Program-made: the position numbers and the translations under genes
Notes under the pieces: generated by a model
What the model saw: the letters and a program-made list of their open reading frames with translations, nothing else
What the model was told of the DNA's origin: nothing
Databases searched by the model: none
Origin: Eublepharis macularius
Taxonomy: Eukaryota > Chordata > Lepidosauria > Squamata > Eublepharidae
Reading direction: 5' to 3'
Assembly: GCF_028583425.1 (NCBI RefSeq)
Contig: NC_072795.1
Span: 4,921,001-4,985,000 of the forward strand
DNA: 64,000 nucleotides
Part shown: one piece after another, positions 1 to 9,699 of the stretch
How positions within the stretch are numbered: the stretch's first letter is position 1
Layout: every line of letters begins with the position of its first letter

Positions 1-898
1 GAGGTGGGGGAAATGGGGATACTTTTTGCAGTTGAAGAGGAGCTGATATCGAACACGTGAATGCACTCACGGGGAGCAAACTGAAATGTGACTGTGTGAG
101 CGAGTGCATGGGAGGCTGGAGGGGGGACACGTCAAATGATGGTCACTTGAGCATCCCCAGGTACTTTGTAACATGTAGAGAGATTTGTAAGAGAACAGCC
201 CTGAGAAGGTCTACTCAGAATTCTACTCAGGTCTATTGACGAACTAACCAGAAAAGTGTTCTTAGAATTGTTTGTTACTTAAATATTTATTCCTTACTTT
301 TCTTCCCAAAGGGACTTCAAGTGGTTTACAAGAGATAAGAAAAATATAACTGGAATCAAACCAAGAAAAGGAAACAAGCAGCTATCTCTTGGATCCAGGA
401 GCTAATTTGTGCAAGGCCAAAGAGCAAGGTCTAAGAAGCGCCCTTCATCTCACATTTCAGGCTTCACCCAAGCTTTGTACCTGGGACCAGGAAGAGTGAA
501 CGCAATTCAGATGTCATCGTAGCTGATAGAGTCCCTCCCAATCTAGTAAGGTATGAATAGAGAAGAGCTATTATTATTTCGCTCTTATTCTTTTGAAGCA
601 CTCAACCCCGTCAATGCACCAACCCACCCCATCACCCAAGGAACCAAGCACAGTCTTATAACGTCCAAGGGACACACAAAAGGAAACACAGTGTTTGTTC
701 TCATTGAATTTCCTTAGAGTTTCTGCAGAAGTACTTCCTCAAATTGCCCAGAACTGTTATACAGAACTCCCTGTTAAAAGAAGTGGGGATTATTTCTTTG
801 AGGAATAAACAATTCGTTATGTGGAAATACAGGCAATAAACCTCCCACTACCATGTTTGGTTTTTTAAAACCAAGAAGTAGCCTTGGGAGAGGCGGGG
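1..898. other. Intergenic DNA, no gene recognised
   Basis: No coding region or well-preserved element is visible. Around 130-185 there is a decayed stretch (cacttgagcatcccc ... catgtagagagatt) that resembles the end of the MITE at 9274-9430 and a sequence near 10700, so it is probably a relic of the same DNA element family. Confidence 0.4.
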
Positions 899-906
899 GG
901 TAGGAG

Positions 907-1305
907 CAGGGCCGGTGCGCCCATTGAGGCCAGGTAGGCAGTGGCCTCAGGCACAGGGTGCCGGAGGGAGCGCCGGAGGAGGCACGGGGGGTGGGAGCGA
1001 GCGCCACAGAGCTGCAGCCTCCTATCCCTCCTGCCCCGCATCGCCGCCGCCGCCAGCACATGCCCCCAGCTGGGCCGCAGGCAGGCATCTGCGGCGGCGC
1101 AGGCAACCGAGCGGGAGAGCTCGGAGGCCACCTGCACACCGTCAGAGCTGCCCACCGCAGCGATCGGGCCAGTGACGGCATGCGTGCTCCCGTGATGACG
1201 TCATGCATGACGTCATCACGCAGGCCGGAGCACGCACGCTTGCGCGCAGGGGGGGGGCGCCCAGCCGGCCGGCTGCGAGCGCCGAAAACCCTTGCACCGC
1301 CCCTG
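907..1305. mobile_element. Non-autonomous hAT element (MITE), 399 bp
   Basis: The element begins CAGGGCCGGTGC and ends GCACCGCCCCTG, which are imperfect terminal inverted repeats of hAT type. It is flanked by identical 8-bp direct repeats GGTAGGAG (899-906 and 1306-1313), the target-site duplication length of hAT transposases. The interior is GC- and CpG-rich and has no transposase. Short frames through it are composition artefacts. The exact duplication suggests a fairly young insertion. Confidence 0.85.
1191..1220. repeat. 30-bp perfect palindrome with two CRE sites
   Basis: The 30 bases are their own reverse complement, centred on ATGCAT. Each half holds a complete TGACGTCA (1196-1203 and 1208-1215), the consensus cAMP-response element bound by CREB/ATF factors. 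Flanking inverted segments (gcgtgctcc / ggagcacgc) extend the hairpin. It lies inside the hAT element at 907-1305. Confidence 0.8.
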
Positions 1306-1668
1306 GGTAGGAGGGTGTATAAAATTCACTGGCCAAAATCCCCCTAACTGATGAGCTTAAAAGTAAAAGTAAACGTAGTCCCCTGTGCAAGCACCAAGTC
1401 ATTAGTGACCCATGGGGGGACATTGCATCATGATGTTTTCTTGGCAGACGTTTTGTTATGGGGTGGTTTGCCATCGCCTTCCCCAGTCATCTACACTTTA
1501 CCCCCAGGAAACTGGGTGCTCATTTTATCGACCTTGCGCACACAAGGCGGGGGGGGGGCGCCCGGCTGCGAGCGCCGAAAACCCTTGCACTGCCCCTGGG
1601 TAGAAGGGTGTGTAAAATTCACTGGCCAAAATCCCCCTAACTGCTGAGCTTAAAGGTAAAGGTAAAGG
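1245..1668. repeat. Imperfect tandem duplication of about 290 bp
   Basis: The end of the hAT element plus its flank (about 1245-1375, with ctgcgagcgccgaaaaccc and attcactggccaaaatccc) reappears at about 1545-1668 with few changes. SINE sequence follows both copies. The offset is 293 bp in the first part and 220 bp in the SINE part, so the second unit carries a deletion. Confidence 0.7.
1366..1530 (-). mobile_element. tRNA-derived SINE, 3' portion
   Basis: Read on the minus strand this is the 3' part of the SINE found whole at 1653-1886: ggggaaggcgatggcaaacc, then cgtctgccaagaaaac, cccatgggtcac and a tail built on acttttact. It was duplicated together with the preceding hAT end. Confidence 0.65.
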
Positions 1669-1886
1669 TAGGTTTTTACGGGGGTGGTTTGCCATTGCCT
1701 TCCCCAGTCATCTACGCTTTTCCCCCAGGAAACTGGGTGCTCATTTTATCGACCTCGGAAGGATGGAAGGCTGAGTCAACCTTGAGCCGACTACCTGAAC
1801 CCGGCTTCCGCCAGGATCGAACTCAGGTCGTGAGCAGAGCTTGGGCTGCAGGACTGCCACTTACCACTCTGTGCCACGGGGCTCTG
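1653..1886 (-). mobile_element. tRNA-derived SINE, nearly complete
   Basis: On the minus strand it starts ccccgtggcacagagtgg (tRNA-like 5' end, box A region), carries a good box B (gagttcgatcc), continues through gttgactcagccttccatcc and ggggaaggcaatggcaaacc, and ends in an (acctttacctt) tail. The RNA polymerase III box B shows tRNA ancestry. It serves as the reference for the interrupted copy at 9700-10180. Confidence 0.75.
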
Positions 1887-2520
1887 GCTGGCATTGAAAG
1901 GGCTAGGTCACCTCTCCCATCACTCTGCAGCCTCTGGAGGCTTAAAATTCTTGGGCTTCATTACAGATGTTAACGTTTAATGTACAGTTTGGCCCTTAGC
2001 AGTGGTTGCCCAAATGGAAGCCTCCATGCGCAGAAACATTATGCCTCTGGACCTCAGTGGGGTATAATGCCCGGGATCCCATGCCCCAAAGCTGCCATTT
2101 TCTCCAAAAACAACCAAGAGGTTTCCCTAGGAAGAGCTAAGGAAAATACAAAAAACACACTTGGGGAAATGATCCTAATGATACCTAATAATGCCTAATA
2201 AACAATCAATAGGCTACGGTCGGTTGCAAGAGTGATATGTTGTTTCCTGTACTGATTCAGTGTGAGGGATTCTTGAATTGTATGTATGTATATATTTGAA
2301 TTTTGTAATTCAATCATTGAGCACTTCTTATAAAACCGATCGTGAAATTATTGATTGGTTGTTGTGGGTTTTCTGGGCTGTATTGCCGTGGTCTTGGCAT
2401 TGTAGTTCCTGACGTTTCGCCAGCAGCTGTGGCTGGCATTTTCAGAGGTGTAGCACCAAAAGACAGAGATCTCTCAGTGTCATAGTGCGGAAAAGATGTT
2501 GGCAGGTCATTTGTATCTAC

Positions 2521-2886
2521 TCAGGAGGGGTGGGGTTGAGCTGAGTCATCCTGTAAGAGTTTCCCAGGGTGTGGAATGCTAATGGCGGGAGGCTTCATTG
2601 TATCCTGAGGAGGTTCTTTTGCATATGGATTGGGGCTTGATGTGCTAATCTTCTCTGCAGGGCTATTGTCGGGTATAGAGTGTTTTGTTAGCCTGGTGTT
2701 TTTCAGAACTGGAAACCATGCTCTGTTCATTCTTAAGGTTTCTTCTTTCCTGTTGAAGTTTTGCTTATGCTTGTGAATTTCAATGGCTTCCCTGTGCAGT
2801 CTGACAAAGTAGTTGGAAGTGTTGTCCAGTATTTTGGTGTCCTGGAATAAGATACTGTGCCCTGTTTGAGTTAGGCTATGTTCAGT
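2521..2886 (-). pseudogene. C-terminal remnant of Penelope-like ORF
   Basis: The minus-strand translation from about 2886 gives a run containing LTQTGHSILFQDTKILDN, then FVRLHREAIEIHKHKQNF, then MNRAWFPVLKN, ending at a stop near 2521. The REAIEIHKH stretch is typical of the region after the GIY-YIG-type endonuclease in Penelope-like polyproteins (family knowledge recalled, not searched). No reverse transcriptase domain is present, so this is a non-autonomous 5'-truncated copy. Confidence 0.65.
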
Positions 2887-2915
2887 GTCAATCTCTGTCT
2901 TTTGGTGCTACACCT

Positions 2916-2950
2916 CTGAAGATGCCAGCCACAGCTGCTGGCGAAACGTC
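2916..2950 (+). ncRNA. Hammerhead-ribozyme-like motif in Penelope pLTR
   Basis: The order of core elements matches a hammerhead: CUGAAGA (CUGANGA, 2916-2922), a stem II GCCAGC...GCUGGC with loop, GAAA (2943-2946), and a minimal stem III AC/GU followed by C at 2950 as the cleavage position. Flanks could form stem I (CCU/AGG next to the core, UUGG/CCAA further out, with an internal loop). Hammerheads are known in pLTRs of Penelope-like elements. The copy read in the opposite direction at 2411-2445 has CUGAAAA, a broken core. Confidence 0.6.
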
Positions 2951-3514
2951 AGGAACTACAATGCCAAGACCACGGCAATACAGCCCGGAAAACCCACAAC
3001 AACCATCGTTCTCCGGCCATGAAAGCCTTTGACAATACAAATTATTGATTGTTTATTAGGCATTATTAGGTATCATTAGGATCATTTCCCCAAGTGTGTT
3101 TTTCCATTTTCTCCAGAGGAGCTGATCTTAAGGCCTGGAGATCAGTTGCAATTCTGGGAGATGGGGAACTAGGAGGCACGGGGTCAGGCTGCCAATTCCA
3201 CCTTGGGGAATTCCTGGTGATTCGAAGATGGTAGGTGGCATTTGAGGGAGAGATTTAGCTCGATGGGGATATGATATCATACAGTCTGCCCTTGCAAAGC
3301 TGCTGTTTCCTCCAAGGGAACTGTTCTCATCTAGTTATAATTTGTTATAATTCCAGGAAAACTCCAAGCCCCTTCAGGAAGTTGGCAGCTCTACCTGAGG
3401 CTGGAGAGAGAGGAAACTAGACAATTGCCCCATGTAAACACTCCATTGTGGCTATGAGTGCTACAGCAGGGAGTCCACAATAGAAACTCTTCCCCTTCTG
3501 GAAGCAGATCTTTG

Positions 3515-3785
3515 AGGGAGAGCCAGTTTGGTGTAGTGGTTAAGAGCGACGGGACTCTAATCTGGAGAGCCGGGTTTGATTCCTCACTCCTCCACTTGTA
3601 TCCAGCTGGGTGACCTTGGGTCAGTCACAGCTCTCTCAGAGCTCTCTCAGCCCCACCCCCACGTCACAGGGTGATTGTTGAGGGGATAATAATAACACAC
3701 TTTGTAAACTGCTCTGAGTGAGTGTTAAGTTGTGCTGAAGGGTGGTATATAAATGGAATGTTGTTGTTGCTGCTGTTGTTGTCAT
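3515..3785 (+). mobile_element. tRNA-derived SINE, Sauria-SINE-like
   Basis: It starts gagagccagtttggtgtagtggttaa, has tRNA-like A and B boxes (tggtgtagtggttaa and gggtttgattcc), the middle cagctgggtgaccttgggtcagtcacag, and ends in a ttg-rich microsatellite after ggtatataaatggaatg. This is the recurrent squamate tRNA SINE. Other copies lie at 14286, 22020, 22640, 35125, 41640, 45640 and 47722. Confidence 0.75.
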
Positions 3786-5019
3786 ATTATGATGCTGACA
3801 AGCAATAAATAAGAGGCAGTACCTGTCTCCATCAAGAGCATTTGGTAGTCCCTCGAGGCTTGCCCCTGCAAAGTAATCCTGACCTTCTATTAACTGAACG
3901 TACGTGGCAGGTGGGCCTATTGCCATTCTCAGCAGGCGTTGAGGTGAGGACATGTAAAAAGGTAAGGGCATTGCAAACCAGCCCCAAGCAAACTGGGGGA
4001 GCAGAGAGAGCCAGAGCAGACAAAACCCCCAAGAACAAAGAAAGGGGATGCTCTAAAATGGGAAGGAATGGACCCCAAGAATCAGTTAGCCTTTTCATGT
4101 TATCATGTTAGAAGAAGAGCCACAAGGAGAAAAGGAGGGACTTTTATCTGCGTTCTTCTGAATTTGTGTGTGTGTGAGGGGTAGATTTTGATGCTTCCTG
4201 GGTGGACAGATAAGCTGTGTGCTATGCCGGCAGCTGTCCTCTTTTTTCCTTCTCAAAGAGCTTGCTTTGCTTTCCTGCACTAATCCCCATATAATTAAAC
4301 AAATGAATTCTGGTTTCGAAAAAGAACAAATTGGAGCTGGAAAAAAGGGAATCTAATCCTGTGTCAAAGAAGATACTCTCAGAAGAAGAAATTGCTCAGC
4401 CTCCGAAGGGCTTATTCCCTCCCCGGCGCCTTTCCAAGTCCCCCTTCGATGAGTTCAAAATGGGGACTATAAGGGGAGTAATATCTCTATGGTAAGAGCG
4501 GCAGAAAGGGGCAGATTCCCCCCACCCCAGGTCAGCCAAGTTCAGAAGACATGGTGCTGACATGTGGAGATCTGGGGACTGAAAAGATAAAAGCCACCTC
4601 CCAGGTGGAGGGACCACAACCCAACTGTGGGCACATGCCTCACAGTGTGCCTCACAGCTTTACGGACCACACGCGAGGCGCTTTAGCTTTGGCAAACATT
4701 TTGCACACAGAAACACAATGCAAGCTGGTGCTCTAATCCACAAAGCTGTGTGCTTTGCATCTGGCAAGATGTGGGAATCCAGCAAAACCATCACTCAGGG
4801 GGAGAGCCGCATGCTTTGCAAGCCACAGGTCCTAGAGCCGATCTCCAGCATCTCCGCTTGAGATAGAGACAAATTAGAGCTAAATGAACCTCCATGCTCA
4901 GAGGCAGAACACTTCTGAATACTAGCTGTCATTGGGAGGCAACAACGGACTTTGGCTTCAGTGCTCTCCTTTGGGCAAATCTTGATCCAACAGCACCTAA
5001 AAGACCAACTAGAGGGGAG

Positions 5020-5080
5020 CTTAGACCCTTGAAAGCTCATACGTTGGAAATCTAGTTGGTCTTTAAGGTACTGTTGGACT
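5020..5080 (+). mobile_element. Penelope-type pLTR fragment
   Basis: The segment gaaagctcatacgttgg followed by tctagttggtctttaaggta and ctgttggactc matches the arms of the pLTR-like hairpins at 34085 and 62432 in diverged form. Confidence 0.45.
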
Positions 5081-5089
5081 CAGATCTTG

Positions 5090-5271
5090 GGGCGTTTTCA
5101 CACTGCTTACCAGCCACGGAACATCGCGCCAAGCTCCCGGGAGGACAGCGTCTTCCTGGTGCAATTTTGCAAGAGAATGGAAGTTCGCGCGTGAAATCGT
5201 GCCAGGAAGACGCTGTCGTTCCGGGAGCTCGGCATGAAGTTCCGTGGCCGGTAAGCAGTGTGAAAACGGCC
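5090..5271. mobile_element. Long-hairpin MITE with TTG duplication
   Basis: The ends GGGCGTTTTCACACTGC and GCAGTGTGAAAACGGCC are inverted repeats, and pairing continues inward through cagcgtcttcctgg / ccaggaagacgctg, so nearly the whole 182 bp can fold back. It is flanked by ttg on both sides (5087-5089, 5272-5274), a 3-bp target duplication as in PIF/Harbinger-type elements. No coding capacity. Confidence 0.7.
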
Positions 5272-5462
5272 TTGCTGTTTGACTGCGGACCAAAACGGCT
5301 ACCCCCTGAAAATGGCCTCCTTTGTAGGTCTTCATCTGGGGAGGCGACGGGATGCTGCTAGTTTAGATGGACCAGTGGTCTGATCTGGCAGTACTTTTCT
5401 TTAGTTCTCAGGAAGCATAACCAGAAAACATCTTGGGGAGTCACTGCCAATTAGAGGATACA

Positions 5463-5680
5463 AGAGTAGAATCAAAGGGTTAGAAGGTACCTCCAGGGTC
5501 ATCTAGTCCAACTCCCTGCACAATGCAGGAGATTTACGACTACCTCCCTCCCACACACACCCATGCCCAGAAGATGGCAAAACACCATCAGAATCCTTAG
5601 CCAAACTGGCCTGGGGAAAATTGCTACCTGACCCCAAAGTGGCAATCGGCATTACCCTGGGCATGTAAGAAGGGGCCACG
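5463..5680 (+). mobile_element. CR1-like LINE fragment
   Basis: The text gaatcaaagggttagaagg, cctccagggtcatctagtcc and ccctgcacaatgcagga is the standard phrase of amniote CR1-derived repeats. No open frame remains. Confidence 0.6.
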
Positions 5681-5690
5681 AGAGTAGCAT

Positions 5691-5912
5691 AGGGTTGCCA
5701 ATCTCTGGGATGGGGGTAGGGGATGGAAAGTTCCCAGAATTACACTGGTCTCCAGACTTCAGAGTTCAGCTCCCCTGGAGCAAATGGCTGCTTTGGAGGG
5801 TGGACTTTGTGCCTTCGTGTCCCACTGAAGTCCCTCCCCTCCCCAAGCCCTGCTCTCCGCCGGTTGCACTCCCAAATCTCCAGGAATTTCCCAACACAGA
5901 GTTGGCAAACCT
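5691..5912 (+). mobile_element. CAGGGTTGCCA-type hAT MITE copy
   Basis: It starts agggttgccaatctc, includes ttggagggtggactttg and ccaaatctccaggaatttc, and ends gttggcaaacct, the inverted terminus. It is diverged and no clear 8-bp duplication is left. Confidence 0.65.
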
Positions 5913-6056
5913 ATCGGGCATGATAGACCTGTACCTATCCACTGGTTCTTTTCAGAACAGTCTTTGGTAATATCTATGATGATGGGATGGGTCCAACCAT
6001 CCTCCAAAGAGCCTTCCTCCAGCTTAAGGAAGAGAAGAGCTGCTTAAGTTGCACAG

Positions 6057-6120
6057 CAGGACTGGAGTCCAGTGGCACCTTAGAGACCAACAAGATTTTC
6101 AGAGTGTAAGCTTTCGAGAG
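6057..6120 (-). mobile_element. Penelope-type pLTR fragment
   Basis: gactggagtccagtggcacc, then gagaccaacaagattttc and gtaagctttcgagag, are recognisable as a diverged pLTR arm. The hairpin MITE at 6124 lies immediately beside its end. Confidence 0.45.
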
Positions 6121-6123
6121 TCA

Positions 6124-6336
6124 GGGCCAAGCTACAAGTGAGGAATGACACTTGAACAGCAAGTGAACAGACTCGCATGTATTCCTCCCTGTTCACTTGC
6201 GCTCCACTTGCGCTCCACTTGCACTCCACTTGATCACATAAGTGGAGCGCAAGTGGAGCGCAAGTGAACAGGGAGGAATACACATGAGTCTGTTCACTTG
6301 CTGTTCAAGTGTCATTCCTCACTTGTAGGTTGGCTC
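6124..6336. mobile_element. Hairpin MITE, GGGCCAAGCTACAAGTGA family
   Basis: The terminal repeats GGGCCAAGCTACAAGTGAGG and its inverse pair along almost the full length (gttcacttg / caagtgaac, tattcctccctgtt / aacagggaggaata). The flanks are tca (6121-6123) and cca (6337-6339), a 3-bp target duplication with one change. An internal direct iteration of cgctccacttg is seen. Confidence 0.75.
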
Positions 6337-6427
6337 CCAGAGCTCCATCAGACACTTAAGTTGGAAAAAGCCTCCTTAAACTGGAAGAATATTTCAGACA
6401 TGAGCTGAAAGGAAAGACAAAGTATAA

Positions 6428-6461
6428 ATATTTTAACAATATGTGAATATTGTTAAAATAT
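6428..6461. repeat. 15-bp perfect hairpin, AT-rich
   Basis: ATATTTTAACAATAT, a GTGA loop and the exact inverse ATATTGTTAAAATAT. It lies between two MITEs. No function is apparent. Confidence 0.6.
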
Positions 6462-6684
6462 GTGAGCAAAGTGTATTTTGCTCAGTGGAGTGGCAGAACA
6501 GGGGTTGGAGTGTGTCGTTTGAACGAGAGAACGTTTTAAACCATCAGTCGTGATTTTAAAGTGTGATATTTTGTGATCTAGTTGTGTCTGACTATTGATA
6601 GAAATATTAGCTGCAACAGGGTGGATGGGAGGTTGAACCTACTGGGGGAATTTTTGGAGGGCCATACTTCTTCAAGGTCACTGA

Positions 6685-6882
6685 GGGCCAAGCTACAAGT
6701 GAGGAATGACACTTGAACGGGCAAGTGAACAAACTCACGTGTATTCCTCCCTGTTCACTTGCCATTCACTTGATCTCCACTTGATCAAGTGGAGCGCAAG
6801 TGGAGCGCAAGTGAACAGGGAGGAATACATGTGTGTCTGTTCACTTGCCCGTTCAAGTGTCATTCCTCACTTGTAGCTTGGC
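6685..6882. mobile_element. Hairpin MITE, GGGCCAAGCTACAAGTGA family
   Basis: Same termini and arms as 6124-6336, in a second copy about 350 bp away. The right end stops at cttggc, a few bases short, so a full duplication cannot be shown. Confidence 0.7.
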
Positions 6883-7388
6883 AGGTGGAGGGTTTGAGCC
6901 TATTCAGGGTTTAGAGCCCGGAGTGTGTGGAACCAAGGGGCCCGTATGATGATAGCAGCACTGCAAGGCTGGCTTGGACCCGGCCACAGAAACGCTGATC
7001 ACTTGGTCTGGTCCAAGCCGAGGGGTCCGGGGGGCACTACCGGTTCCAGAAGGACGGCGTGGTCCACCTCCTCATCTCCGTCTCTCCTGAAGTCTCTTTG
7101 TGTGGGCAGCCCAGACTCCACATTGCTGAGGAAAGGCAGCCTGGAAATGTTTAAATAAAAGTAAATACATTGAAATAAAATAGACAAAGGCAGCTTTGTA
7201 TTTTTTTTTGTCTTTAAAGAAACAGCAAGTGTGATGTACAAACAGACCACTTGCCTGTAGGTCTCACCGGTGGGTGCGGGGAGCCATAATACTTTAGACC
7301 GTGAAATACAAACTATCTACCAGTCTGGGATTTATTTGGGTTTTTTTAAAATTCTGAATGGGAAAACCTGTTAGACGGGACCTGAACA

Positions 7389-7390
<2 letters not shown>

Positions 7391-7462
<72 letters not shown>
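7391..7462 (+). repeat. (AG)36 microsatellite
   Basis: Seventy-two uninterrupted bases of AG. Frames through it encode only Arg-Glu or Leu-Ser runs and are not genes. Confidence 0.95.
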
Positions 7463-7466
<4 letters not shown>

Positions 7467-7549
7467 CTTCACTGTGCATACTTGTGATTTCAAGAGGCTC
7501 AAACCCTCCGTTGTCCACAAACAATGGAAAGAATCTGTCCTTGGGACTT

Positions 7550-7753
7550 AGGGTTGCCAACCTCCAGGTGGTGGCTGGAGATCACCCAGAATTACAACTG
7601 ATCTCCAGGCCACAGAGATGATTTCCCCTGGAGAAAACGGCTGCTTTGGAAGGTGGACCTTATGCATTATATTCTGCTGAGACCCCTCCCCAAACCCCAC
7701 CCTTTCCAGGCTCCAGCTCCAAAATCTCCAGGAATTTCAGGGCAGGAAACCCT
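7550..7753 (+). mobile_element. CAGGGTTGCCA-type hAT MITE copy
   Basis: A well-preserved copy: agggttgccaacctccaggt, cagaattacaactgatctcc, gagaaaacggctgctttgga, and a closing ggcaggaaaccct. Confidence 0.7.
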
Positions 7754-7957
7754 TCTGTAGTTTTCATACCATGTCCTGGGGACTTTTGGAGTACCAGAAC
7801 AAGAAGACCAGTGATAGCAGACAGGTTTCCCTCAAAGAGTTTCTTCCCCCACTGCCGTTTATAGCTTTATGAGTTCATAGGAGAGTATTAGGGGTGTTTT
7901 GGGGCTGATTGATTATGTATTTATCTGTACTTACTGATTTATGTACATAGGAATATG

Positions 7958-8123
7958 CAGGGGTTTTTTTCTGGGAAAAGAGGTGGCGGAACTCTCAAGA
8001 GGAAAATGAGGAAGAAACACACGGGATTCTTTGAAATCATGTTATTTTCAAGCACTATTGCCGAGTATTTTCAAGAGGTGCCAGAACTCCGTTCCCCTAC
8101 GTTCCCCCTGAAAAAAAGCCCTG
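7958..8123. mobile_element. hAT MITE with CAGGGSTTTTTTTC ends, 166 bp
   Basis: The ends CAGGGGTTTTTTTCTGGG and AAAAAAAGCCCTG are inverted repeats. The 8-bp duplication GGAATATG flanks it exactly (7950-7957, 8124-8131). The interior has gaggtggcggaactc and aagaggtgccagaactccg as subterminal inverted segments. Confidence 0.85.
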
Positions 8124-8361
8124 GGAATATGATGGGGCAGGCTGCTATTTTACCAACTATTTATTGCACTTTAGCACTTCGTAATGTTTTTCACTTAACA
8201 CAGTTTATGAAATGGTAACAGATTTCATGTTTGGCATAAGAGATCTGTGTGTTATTCCACTGATAGTATATGTCACAGATACGAAATGATGGCTGAAGAT
8301 GTAGAAGCAGACACAAAGTGGTGGCTTGGGAAGCAGAGATGGATACTAAATTGGGGCCTCT

Positions 8362-8535
8362 GTAGGGTGGTGGCTGGAAATCTGGAATTGCAACGGATAT
8401 CCAGGCAACAAAGATCAGTTCCCCTAGAGAAAATGGCTCTATGGTATTATACCCAGCTATGGTATTATACCTCATCTGGCTCCACCCCTCCAAATCTCCA
8501 GGAATTCCCTAGCACAGAACTGGCAACTGGCAACC
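8362..8535 (+). mobile_element. Partial CAGGGTTGCCA-type hAT copy
   Basis: Diverged internal part (ggtggctggaaatctggaat, ccctagagaaaatggc, ccaaatctccaggaattcc) with a small internal duplication of atggtattatacc. Confidence 0.55.
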
Positions 8536-9273
8536 TCAGGCTCTGGTACCATAAAAAATGGCGATGGGGAAAGGACACTGCCACAAATCCTTTGTAATAT
8601 GCCAGGGTTCCCTGGCAAGTGAGTGAAAGGTGGAAAGGGCTCTGGAGGCAGAAAGTTTGGAAACCGAAGGAAAGGGCGTGCATAAAAATCAAGCCCTTTT
8701 AAAGCCCATGTTAATTTATCTAGGTAAGCCGGACCCTATATCTTGGAATAGCTCCTACACCGCCGTCTAATGCAGTTGCTCTTCTGAGTAGAATTCCACA
8801 GGCCAAAATGTGCGTTCATTTTCTTGTTGCCTCTTTATCATTTTCTCTCTCTTGGCCTGTGCCCTGATAAGTGGGTATCTCTTCTTACTCAAGGGCACTG
8901 GGGAGAAGAAGGCAGCTAGTCCTTCCAGGAAAGCAAGATGTCCTTGGGAAGGCTCGATAAGATATACCCGGGGCTCCTCTCGGGATTGTAGAAGCGGAGC
9001 TTGGCTTTGCCTGCAAAGTATTTTGCTGAATACTTTGCAGAAATAACCTTCTCTAATTTTTGTGGAGTTACCTTCTCTGCTTGAATATATGAAACTGCCT
9101 TATGGTGAATCAATCCATCTGCCTCCCTAGTTCTGTACTGCATATCTGGATTGGCAGAAAATGGGGGGAGGGGGGAGGTCAACACCTACTACCTGATTCT
9201 TGCACTAGAGATTGGATAGGCAAACACTGAAGAACAGGTGGGATCTTGTAGATTTATTCCACTAAGAATCTCT

Positions 9274-9430
9274 CTATACAAGACCTCTTACAAGAGTATA
9301 ATCAAGTGAAAGATCTTACACTTGTTCTCCCATTGTGGATATGCCTGCACTGCTAGGGAGACAGAGTACACTTGAATGTAAGACCCCACAGGAAGTAAGT
9401 CACTTGAGCATCTCCAGATGTCTTGTATAG
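9274..9430. mobile_element. MITE with CTATACAAGAC termini
   Basis: Starts ctatacaagacctcttac and ends gtcttgtatag, with cacttgagcatctccagat next to the right end and atcaagtg inside the left, i.e. inverted ends of about 30 bp. The family is not recognised. Relics are near 130-185 and 10700. Confidence 0.5.
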
Positions 9431-9437
9431 GTAAAAG

Positions 9438-9697
9438 CAGGGCTTTTTTTCGGCAGGAACGCGGGGGAACGGAGTTCCAGCACCTCTTGAAAATGGTCTC
9501 ATGGCTGGTGGCCCCGCCCCCTGATCTCCAGACAGAGGGGAGTTTCGATTGCCCTCTGTGCCGCTCAGCAGCGCGGAGGGCATTCTCAACTCCCCTCTGT
9601 CTGGAGATCAGGGGGCGGGGCCACCAGCCATGTGACCATTTTCTCCCAGGGCAACCCACTGAGTTCCACCACCTCTTTTCCCAGAAAAAAAGCCCTG
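9438..9697. mobile_element. hAT MITE with CAGGGCTTTTTTTC ends, 260 bp
   Basis: Ends CAGGGCTTTTTTTCGGC and AAAAAAAGCCCTG. Exact 8-bp duplication GGTAAAAG (9430-9437, 9698-9705). The inside is a long palindrome (tctccagacagaggggagtt / aactcccctctgtctggaga). The right duplication runs straight into a SINE tail. Confidence 0.85.
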
Positions 9698-9699
9698 GG

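Larger units (their letters stand above)
2358..3038 (-). mobile_element. Penelope-like retroelement, 5'-truncated, with inverted pLTR
   Basis: The element is flanked by 13-bp direct repeats aaattattgattg (2345-2357 and 3039-3051). On the minus strand it has an antisense pLTR piece (about 2888-3038), then the C-terminal coding end, then a sense pLTR (about 2358-2490). The two pLTR pieces are inverted relative to each other (gttgttgtgggtttt / aaaacccacaacaac), an arrangement common in Penelope-like elements. The same pLTR occurs at 56030-56235. Confidence 0.75.
2107..3103. mobile_element. Insertion with 61-bp perfect inverted repeats
   Basis: Bases 2151-2211 and 3043-3103 are exact reverse complements over 61 nt. 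The arms contain iterations of cctaata(a/t). The unit lies between 12-bp direct repeats (2095-2106, 3104-3115). Without the Penelope element later inserted at 2358-3038, the loop is only about 145 bp, so the original insertion was a hairpin-forming unit with a 44-bp single-copy left extension (2107-2150). I do not recognise the family. The asymmetric ends and 12-bp duplication resemble a retrotransposed copy more than a cut-and-paste element. Confidence 0.6.
1985..3215 (-). mobile_element. Old CAGGGTTGCCA-type hAT copy, split by later insertions
   Basis: Parts of a reverse-oriented copy of this repeat (see 17492-17706) lie at about 1985-2106 (ggacctcagtggggtataatg, gctgccattttctcca) and resume at 3104 (ccattttctccagagg ... 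ggcctggagatcagttgcaa). The 12 bases ccattttctcca are present on both sides (2095-2106 and 3104-3115) and so look like a target duplication created by the insertion between them. Confidence 0.6.

Noticed and set aside
774..1347. Several overlapping frames of 84-144 codons
   Set aside because: They come from the GC-rich core of a hAT MITE. Frames on both strands are Pro/Arg/Ala-rich with no start context or domain.
7294..7621. Arg-Glu and Leu-Ser repeat proteins
   Set aside because: They are translations of the (AG)36 microsatellite and flanking MITE sequence.
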